Source: Termitomyces sp. T153 (taxonomy: Eukaryota > Basidiomycota > Agaricomycetes > Agaricales > Lyophyllaceae). Taken from it: a stretch of DNA of 64,000 nt. The stretch is taken from contig JACKQL020000012.1 in assembly GCA_018296165.2 (NCBI GenBank), forward strand, positions 62,001 through 126,000, in the 5' to 3' direction. The position numbers and the translations under genes are program-made. Shown piece by piece: positions 56,160 to 64,000 of this stretch (position 1 is the stretch's first letter; the number at the start of each line of letters is the position of its first letter). The notes under the pieces were generated by a model. That model saw nothing but the letters and a program-made list of their open reading frames with translations, was not told the DNA's origin and ran no database searches.

Positions 56160-59107
56160 CGTAAAGGAGTGTCGTATAATGTAGAAAAGGAAAATTGTGA
56201 AGTAGAAAAGGTCGTTGGAATGGAGGAAGCGGGCCAGCTCAGTTGCCACAAAGCAGTGACGCGGTCACATGAGCACGTGACATAAAGGGGACTCTTTGCC
56301 AAGGTACGAGTCTTTTGTCTGGTTGCACCAAGGTGCCTTATACAGTGACCCTTCCTCGGAACAAGCTTCCTCTGATCAACTCTTGGTTATGTACATAGCA
56401 GCAGGTTCCGGTTTGAAGCTGTCCTTTGAGGTCATCTGTCCTTCGTCACAAAAAAAAACCAGGTATCGAAACTGCTTGGTCATCATCCTTGAACTTCGAA
56501 CTATCGTTATTGACTGTAAAACTTCGAATGTCTCCCTTTCCCCTCCCTACTCAGACTGGTGCCATGTACGAGGATGAACGCCTTCTCAATTCGCAAGTGC
56601 TGGTAGAATACATGATCATTAACTGAGCTGACTAAATCGCGACGCATCTGGCCTGCTACCCTCCCCCAAACACAACTCAGACAAATGTATTTTTCTCGGG
56701 AAGCTCATCTCAGCGCTCGTCCATGCTCCACGTCTGCCTATGGAGCCCGCTTTGCTATATGTATCTAGGCAACATGGAGCAAGAATCATCAGTTATGACT
56801 TGTTCTTCATGCCAAAGCCTGATATTGTCATGTGTGCTCTTTTATTGGATGGATGCTCTAATTCTCGCAGTTAGGTACAATTTGCTTACACTGAAGATGG
56901 TACCGAATGAATGTATTCCGCTGTTGGCCGAAAAATACAAAAATAGTCGATTCGAACTTAGTGGGTATTATGACTATAAAGTGTTATTGAGTCCCACACT
57001 GTCTTTCAGATGGAACCAAAAAATTGAAATTCGTGCATAAAAGCATTCCTTCCTTGGTGACATGAAGCCAACAGGATTCGTTCCGTTCAGTTTCTGGGAA
57101 GATGTAGATACGTCAAGTTGCCTTCCCAAAAAAGTTGGAAACGCACCACAAAAAAAAAATTGGTTGAAAACCCCCTTTCTTACCCTAGGTAACTTAACTG
57201 TACCTGTGACTGTACCCTGCAGCTTTGTAATCCATTGGACGATATGTAGCCCGCACAACATCCCAGCTGTGAGTAGCATTCGAATATCTTGCCTCAAGGG
57301 CACTCAAAGCGGCACCGGTCTGTGTTTTGTGACCTCAGCAAACTCACTACGATCATTTTCGGATAGTCAAACGGAGAAACCCAGGTCTTCTCAGAGAGAC
57401 GACGAATCCTGAGCTTCTCGTGAGGGACGCTCAATTCTCTGTTCAGTTTGTTCTGTTAACTTTTTTTTGGATGAACTCAAGCATTTGATGATTACTGAAA
57501 AACCTGTTCGAACTCTCCTTTCAGATTCTGCTGTATTTCGATATCCGTCCAAGAGATAATAGATCCTTACTAGATAAGATAGTAATTCTTCCTTCACATA
57601 GAGCATAAAGTCACATAAAAGCTATTAGGATTCTATGTGCTGGGTTGTATCAAACAACCCGGAAGATAAATCAAGAAGTCAAAAGTTGACTGTCATAGAA
57701 GATAGCTGTCATTGGGATTCAATCAGTGAGAATGGCAGGATGGTGTTTTCAAACCCCGCTTGCGCGCCATCGTCGAATTGATTTGCTTATGAAACCCTGT
57801 TCGCAATTCGTGGAAACTTCCGAAACTGAGCACCATCGAAAAAAGTGATCAGTACGAACGGAACAGAAAAACTGAGCACCCCTATTCGCTGTATTTTCAT
57901 TGCTCCTGTCAATTCTCTTTAGCCGTCTCCTGGTTACTTACGGTGCCTGTACTCGACCAAACATCGGACTCTGAACTACATTCATTCTCCAATAACCAGG
58001 TTTGTCGACTCTCCGAGAATGAAATGGAGCGCAGTTCGAACTTTGAAGACTGTTCTCTTTCCAATTACCTCCTTACAAGTCAAGTTAAGAGTAAATTTAA
58101 TTCAGTTGTTGTCGGACGTCTGGAAACCAGCGTCACAGCAATCGTTTGCTTTGCAATATTGTTTGTTCACTGGCTCTCCTCCTCATATTCGTCGTTATCA
58201 TGACGATATGTATTGACATATTGGTGATCAACAGCGACTACATACACATCAGGAGCCTAGGTCTGTGACCTCTCGATGCAGGTCCTGAATGTATCTTTTT
58301 CGCCAATACTAGTACCCTTCGGAGTCCATGCCACAGAAGCTTTGTACTTTGGAGTCCATGCCACAGAAGTTTCGCACGCACAAAATGGAAACCCAATATC
58401 TTACCTATTCGGAACAGCGTATGCCCATTTGTAGTTGAGTGCACCTGTGATTGGCGCCCTTCTTTGAGCCCCCAAAGACCCCCGACCGGCCCGGATGCCG
58501 CAGAGCTCGCTGTCTTCCTTCGAATTGTTTACCGTTCTAGTCACGAATCGTCGCTGTACGTAGCCAGGTCTTCGAAGGTTGTCATAAACAGCACATAAGT
58601 TCTTCTGCCTATATGCCAACTATATGCACCCATGATTTGATGACTCGTACAGATTCCGAACAACTCGGCGTACATTGAAAAGGTGAGTGCTTACGTCACT
58701 TGAAGCGAAAACTTGGCCAGACCGGCCCCTACTGGGGGTCGACTTTGCATCTCCATTCATGGAAACTCTGGTGGAGGCCATAATTTTTACTTGTTCTTTG
58801 TGACAGATAAGACTGGATTTGGCTAGAATAGTCTGTGTTGTGGCTAGTACTTATGTCACGCCTGTTGCAAAAACGCTGCCGCATCAAGTATGTACTCTGG
58901 CAGTTGCCTTTGACTCTTCGCAAGAAGCGTATCCCCTTGCAGCATCCGATCTAATTTCAGTGACTCCTGCAACCCGGCAGAGTATGGCGAACTGATCTCT
59001 CACAGTGTACACCCATTTGCACCTTGAAATGTGGTTATAAGCGACACTGATTTAGTGCCTTTCTTTGCGAGTACAAGACCCCCGTTGGTTCTCAGTTTCA
59101 TCCTCTC
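56160..59107. other. Gene-poor interval before the GATA gene
   Basis: Frames up to 116 codons (57062-57412, +) have no recognisable domain. A short direct repeat, GGAGTCCATGCCACAGAAG, occurs at 58321-58339 and 58351-58369 with period near 30 bp. The 200 bp before 59108 is the likely promoter of the GATA gene. Nothing else is supported. Confidence 0.45.
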
Positions 59108-60265
59108 ATGTCTCAGGAAATCCTCACGTTCGACCACCTCCACAGCCTCGACAATGCTCAAGCATCGCTAATGCGCAGCATGGTGTACAATCACTATACA
59201 GGAGATCTTTCGCCACACTGTTCGAGTGGCAGCTCATCATACAGTAGTAGCTGCGGATCATCGAGTATGTTCGGTTACAATGCGTCTTAGATCTCCTACT
59301 GAATTCATTTCTTAGAACCGCATTTGAGTGGCCTTGATTCCTTGGCTCACAATCGATCGGCTAACCTATCCATGTCGCACCGTGCTCAGTCGTCCGACTA
59401 CATAGATAGCAGCTACCCATCCTATATCGCGTCTTCACCATCTTACATACTATCTGAACCTCAGCGGACCTTCGCTGGTTCCCAAGGTTTATATCAATCC
59501 TTAGGATTAAGCCAGCCTGGAAGCGACAACTATTTTATGTTGCCACCAGTCCTTACCGAAATTCCAAACCATCAAACTCCAAGTTCTGCTCGCGCAAGCG
59601 TCGACGCTGGCAGAGGCGTCGCGTGGAATAGTCCGCGAACAAAGCATCCTGATATTCTTCTCGAAGAATTCGGCTGGTCATCTCTCTTCGCGGACGGTCA
59701 GTTTATTGGCTTCAACTCTTCTTGGAACGATTCATTTTCCTCTACGAGCTCCCCGGATACAGACACGCATTACAACTATTCCCTCGAAGTTCCCTCCGTT
59801 GCTTTTCCTGCATCACGTCACCGTGTATCTACCAGCTCTTCCGATTCTTCAGAACCACGTCGGACCAATACAGATAGTCATGCACCGATCCGTAAATCCT
59901 GCTCTCACTGTCATGCAACATCAACACCTCTCTGGCGTCGTGAACCTAACACCCTCAAACCGCTATGCAATGCATGCGGTCTCTACCTTTCACAACGGAA
60001 CAAGTATCGTCCACAGGAACTCATCGACGCTGATGCTGCCGACGACTCAGATACCTCGGATAGCGATGCTTCCGGTCCAGAGTGCACTCATTGCCATACA
60101 CATCATACCTCGGTGTGGCGCCGAAGCAAGACAGGTGCGCAACTTTGCAATGCCTGCGGAGTATACTATCGTCTGCGTGGGAAGGATAGACCACTATCAC
60201 TTAAGCGCAAAAAGATTAAGCCCCGCTCGAAGCACACTCTACCCACTCTAACTACCCTATTATAG
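59108..60265 (+). CDS. GATA-type transcription factor with two zinc fingers, 368 aa
   Basis: Exon 1 (59108-59264) and exon 2 (59316-60265) join in phase 1 over a 51-nt intron to give 368 aa. The N-terminal 240 residues are S/T/Y-rich and disordered in composition. Finger 1 reads CSHCHATSTPLWRREP, then LCNACGLYL, with an 18-residue loop. Finger 2 reads CTHCHTHHTSVWRRSKTG, then LCNACGVYY, with a 17-residue loop. An acidic spacer (DADAADDSDTSDSDASGPE) separates them. The C-terminus is basic (SLKRKKIKPRSKH), a likely nuclear signal. Such factors bind (A/T)GATA(A/G) sites and in fungi control nitrogen, iron, light or development programmes. Two fingers resemble the layout of iron-responsive GATA repressors, but I do not see their cysteine-rich region between the fingers, so the pathway is not assigned. 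Confidence 0.92.
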
Positions 60266-60381
60266 GGCTCATTTAATACACATCGCAGCCAAATCCTGTT
60301 CAAGCGCCGCTCTATGCCAGTCCTTCGTACTACCTCATTGTGAGGTTGTTGATATATGTATCTCAGTCAGGTCACTGTCCC

Positions 60382-60522
60382 AACGACTTTATACCTGTGT
60401 ATTTGCATATTAGGGAAAGAGGGATATCCAGCAAGAACATGAACATACTTGTATATGTATAACTTCATATAACGAACATCCTCATACAAATACCCCCCTG
60501 TCATTAGTATCACTCTAATTAC
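60382..60522. repeat. ~141-bp direct repeat downstream of the GATA gene, unit 1
   Basis: This unit begins CAACGACTTTATACCTGTGT, includes TATTTGCATATTAGGG and TTGTATATGTATAACTTCA, and ends ATTAGTATCACTCTAATTAC. It starts about 115 bp past the GATA stop codon, so it may lie in the 3' untranslated region or terminator. Confidence 0.9.
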
Positions 60523-60583
60523 GCAGACTAAAATCAAGGGATTTCTGGCGTCTCATGAACCGCACTCGTTCATCACCACCATA

Positions 60584-60725
60584 AACGACTTTATACCTAT
60601 GTATTTGCATATTAGGGGAAAAGGGAAATCCAGTAAGGACATCAATATCCTTGTATATGTATAACTTCAAGTAACGAACATCCTCATACAAATAATCCCC
60701 CTGTCATTAGTATCACTCTAATTAC
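60584..60725. repeat. ~142-bp direct repeat downstream of the GATA gene, unit 2
   Basis: This is a second copy of the preceding unit, about 202 bp further on, with roughly a dozen differences by eye. The 61-bp spacer between the copies is unique. The duplication is local and has no coding content. Confidence 0.9.
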
Positions 60726-61079
60726 TGGTTTAAACCTGCGACGTGGGAGGCAGTTTCGTGGTGGTAGTGATGTTGTGATTTCTGTGAATAGACTTGTGTG
60801 GCCTGGTTTGGAATCAGAGAAGTGAGAAAACTCAATGGAATACATGCACTGAAAAATGGCCATGCCTCCATAGTCTTCAAACTGCACGTTAGAAATCGAT
60901 GTCTGCGGACCGATGTTGCCGACCATTTGTTCATCACTACGTTCGGTCCCCTGTTCTTGGTCCCTGTTAAGTGCCTCCCTGACCTCAACTACAAGGGACA
61001 AACAAAGTGTTAAAATTCTTTTTCGGTGTTCATGATTGGTGAAATACAATGTTTTTCTAGCCGATGTTTGGCAGGATCT

Positions 61080-62711
61080 GTAGGGTTCAGAGGAGCCATT
61101 GTTGAAACATGAGCAACAAGAGATACGGCAGCTAGTTAATCTCCGTAAGCCATGATTCCGGGTGTTACGGGAAGGAAGCACGATTAACGTACATGCCCAC
61201 TCTGCACAACTGTATTTCTCAAATATCCGGGAAAGAAGGACAGTGTCATCCGGCAATTCAGCTTCGTCCTTTTTCAGGACATGTGTAAGGTGACGAACAC
61301 ATTTTCAAAAAGCAAAAAGCATTTTTACTACGTGTAATACCGAGATCCACTCGTCATCATGAACCAAGGAGACCACCGCTTCGGGCGACTTATCATGTTT
61401 GTTATTAAAAGGTCTGCCAAGAGGATACGTACAGCTTACGAGGCGCAGTAATAACTCGTTTGTGGATGTGGATGGGTGATATAGCTGGAACCACATGATT
61501 AGCCTATCTCCGTGGAACATATTGTGCGCCCTTACTACATTTCCCTCGAGCAGATACTCCAAAGAAATTTCTTCACTTGTGCGGTCGAGATCCTCGGATG
61601 ATGATATATCGGAATTGCTCAGTATTTCGTGATCGCGTCGACTGTTACTCACAAAACCACACGCCGTGGGCCGGGCTACGTATCGACGATGCATTGCGGA
61701 ATGTGCAGTGTCCTTTGTATTGATGGACGAAATCGATGAGACTTCTATCATGCTCGCGCTGCCGCGTATCAAAGACATTGGGGTGGTACGAAGCATTATT
61801 CGATACCCACGAACGAAAGCCTATTGTGTTTTCCCGTTAGGCGCGTCTACAGCAAAAATAGAATCACCTTGAGCTATCCTTGCGCGGTTCCGTAGCAGAT
61901 CATCGATCGAATCAATCGGCGGTAACGACGGACCCGTTCGGAAGACGGCGGGACAAGAGGTATCGCATGTGCATGTGTACGAGTTAGCTGCCCTAGTATT
62001 ACATCCAAGGATACTCAGGAGGAAGGATACTTACTGGTGAATCCAAGGATCTCTCAGAAAAAGCTCTTACCATCCACAAGGCTGTCTTATCACAGCCAGT
62101 GATTAGATACAAACTACCATTGGGAACACTACGTCTGAGCGTCTCGTTGGCAAAAACGATACCAGTTTTTGGCGCCTCGGACCGCAACATCTCGAAACAG
62201 TTCCGCCGGACTTGTCAAGCGACATGCACCAGTGGGTGAATGGAGAATGGCTCCTGGCGAAGAAGCCCATGTAAACTGAAAGCTACTGTCCGCACCAGGA
62301 AAATTGGCGCGGTCATGCTGTTTCAGCCCGAGCCCTCGAATTCTGACAGAGGGAAGGCTTACAGAATCTCAGGCGTAGAAAGCTCAATATTCATAGTTCT
62401 CTTCTTCATACTAGCGCTCGTCACTATCCCCTCTTGCGGATAGGATATGAACGATATCCTCTGGAGGCATGCTGACTGGTTCAAAGCCCTCCTGAACCCC
62501 GGTAGTTGACAGGATTGCTTGGCGATGCACGAACGTTGAACAAGGTTTCGAAGGCTCCGTCCTCGGTAACATAGCCGACATCACCTATACGCACACCTTT
62601 TGTGCGATATGGCACTGAGTTGCCGTAGGGTCCAGGTATCCACAAGGGATATCCGTGGCGTTTGGGAAGGAGTTGGCGTGCATACACCTGGGCATCGGTG
62701 AGACAGGACAT
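61080..62711 (-). pseudogene. Frameshifted member of a basidiomycete family (LYLITGCDK motif), unknown function
   Basis: The best start is the ATG at 62711. Blocks follow in order but in changing frames: YARQLLPKRHGYPLWIPGPY, KGVRIGDVGYVTEDGAFETL, then GFEPVSMPPEDIVHIL, IVTSASMKKRTMNIELST, FTWASSPGAILHSPTG, ELFRDVAVRGAKNWYRF, and VPNGSLYLITGCDKTALW (62160-62000). Further down come GRPFNN, SPEAVVSLVHDDEWISVL (about 61400-61325) and ELPDDTVLLSRIFEKYS. I recall this order from many agaricomycete proteins of unknown function. One-base frame changes occur at a run of four C (62497-62500), near 62440-62450, and at a run of five A (62152-62156). The copy is either a pseudogene or carries assembly indels. 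Exon borders are not all resolved. Confidence 0.6.
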
Positions 62712-64000
62712 CGAGGAATAAATGTGAGAATCATGAACCACACTCAGCTGTATCTTATACTCAACCCTCATACGTTCTCGTGCCAATTGACATGAACTTT
62801 CTCTATGCCTTCTGCAGAATAATGACTACTCGTATTTGATGATTAACATACCTACTAGACTATGACAGTACCACTAATATCAACGCACAGCTTGATGCCG
62901 AAGCTACTGCGCTCTTATGTAACTCCGTCGGAGGTTAATGGGCTAGAACTTTTGACGTATATTTCACAAGCATAACTTGTCATGGTTTCACACTCTTGAC
63001 GTGCACGACTATCGTCATGCTTTTCGTTGTCTTTTCATGACCCCAGAGATTTTAAAAAACCTTTCAGAGCCTCGATATAGAGTCGGACGGTTCGGCCCAC
63101 AGCAATGACCGAGCATTTGAGTTACCCTTCAGTCTTCGAGACATCAACCCCTCGCAGAGCACGGGGATCCGCGATCAAGAGCTGGAACGTTGAGAGGGGC
63201 TTATCGAGTACGACGAACGCTACACGAACCGGACATGCCCTACTGACACACCTCAAGGAGAAGACAATGCACTGTTTGTTGACATGGATTACGGCAAAAT
63301 TCTTACTCAACGGCAGTTAAAGATACAAGGAGATGATTTCCGTAACGCACGTTATGGAATGAATCAATGACAACCGAGAATCAAAGCTGTATGGAACTGG
63401 GCACAACGAGAAGCTGTAATTGATGCAGTTCCAAAGAGTCCAAAATGGTATTCACACATGGGCAGTGTGGACCACGAGTCAGCAGAAGGGCGTTCATCGA
63501 ATCGAAGTTCCGTTTAGTCATGCTCCGCTTTGAGTGCAAGTTTCAATGTGTTGCACGAATATACTCAGATTTACTCCTTGTTATGATCGGGCCGGATTGT
63601 TGCCCCGCGTTCACTTTTGACTTTCGCCGGAAACTTAGTTCAATCTTTAAAAATATATCAGGAAAATGATCGTGTACTATATTGTGATTGTCGGCATGAA
63701 ACGTTTCGGTCGTCCGTATGTAATTCCTCTATTTCCATTCATGTCTCTTTGGCTGTTCCTGTTTGCTTCTGAGAGATGTCTTTGGATTCTGATTTTTCAC
63801 CAGAGGTTGGCAGGGTAATATATTACCCACCTGTCATCACAAGCAAAGCGTGATATATTGACGCTTGTACTTACAAGACGGCCCCATATATGAAAGTCTT
63901 GTAACGTTACATGATGTCAACAGCATCAAATGTTGAACTGGACAAAAAAAAGGCAACCAAAGAGAATTGAACCAACAACCTTCTGGATGACAAGCACAAT
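62712..64000. other. Right end of window, no supported gene
   Basis: Short overlapping frames occur on both strands (for example 63105-63320 + and 63122-63310 -), none with a recognisable domain. The last 50 bp resemble part of a tRNA on the minus strand but do not fold convincingly. A gene extending past 64000 cannot be excluded. Confidence 0.45.

Noticed and set aside
57062..57412. 116-codon plus-strand frame
   Set aside because: No domain; it spans a long poly-A tract at 57150-57158 and has no supporting exon context.
63951..64000. Sequence resembling the 3' half of a tRNA on the minus strand (GGTTCAATTC box, ending GGTTGCC)
   Set aside because: The T-stem does not pair around the TTCAATT loop, the anticodon stem is poor, and the 5' half would lie outside the window. 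It may be a tRNA pseudogene or SINE tail, but it is not supportable as a tRNA.
1..64000. Search for CRISPR arrays, bacterial operons, ribosome-binding sites or origins
   Set aside because: Spliced genes with GT-AG introns show a eukaryotic nuclear sequence; the tandem repeats at 41092 and 41849 have no spacers.

Overview
The window looks like nuclear DNA of a mushroom-forming basidiomycete (Agaricomycetes). Coding genes are broken by many short GT-AG introns of about 44-62 nt. The recognisable genes (Lunapark, an AVT-type amino-acid transporter, a two-finger GATA factor, a DUF6697-like protein, F-box/LRR remnants) are of basidiomycete type. Long stretches are nests of decayed LTR retrotransposons that have lost nearly all CpG dinucleotides. 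No database search was possible, so family names rest on recalled motifs and are marked where weak.

Layout. 1-8.7 kb is CpG-poor transposon debris: a minus-strand LTR (1307-2354), then two divergent gag fragments (6764-8469). 8.7-15.5 kb is CpG-normal but gene-poor. 15551-18136 holds an intact 18-exon amino-acid transporter. 18.1-32.5 kb is a nested retroelement block. It contains a minus-strand Ty3/gypsy integrase remnant, a plus-strand Ty3/gypsy gag-pol remnant flanked by ~297-bp direct repeats, a DDE-transposase-like remnant, and three ~1.0-1.15-kb solo LTRs of one family. Each solo LTR splits an older element and has perfect or nearly perfect 5-bp target duplications. One of them (29013-30164) is CpG-rich and clearly young.

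33.3-40.3 kb is a gene island: two coiled-coil genes (the second with a DUF6697-like C-terminus), a probable mitochondrial small protein, a frameshifted F-box/LRR gene and a 114-aa orphan. 40.3-42.8 kb is CpG-poor and carries a perfect 19-bp minisatellite. 43.9-46.4 kb holds a tandem pair of five-exon genes joining an N-terminal helix-turn-helix to a SAM-like C-terminus; this is the most interesting unexplained locus here. 48.1-49.5 kb has an LRR-like relic and a small CxxC protein. 50.05-51.58 kb (minus) encodes a 401-aa tandem dual-specificity-phosphatase protein whose second domain lacks the catalytic motif. 54.94-56.16 kb (minus) encodes a Lunapark ER-junction protein. 59.1-60.3 kb encodes a 368-aa double GATA zinc-finger factor followed by a ~140-bp direct duplication. 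61.1-62.7 kb (minus) is a multiply frameshifted member of a basidiomycete family of unknown function.

The genes do not form an evident pathway or cluster. The window shows a two-compartment genome: intron-rich gene islands alternating with CpG-eroded, presumably methylated, repeat nests.
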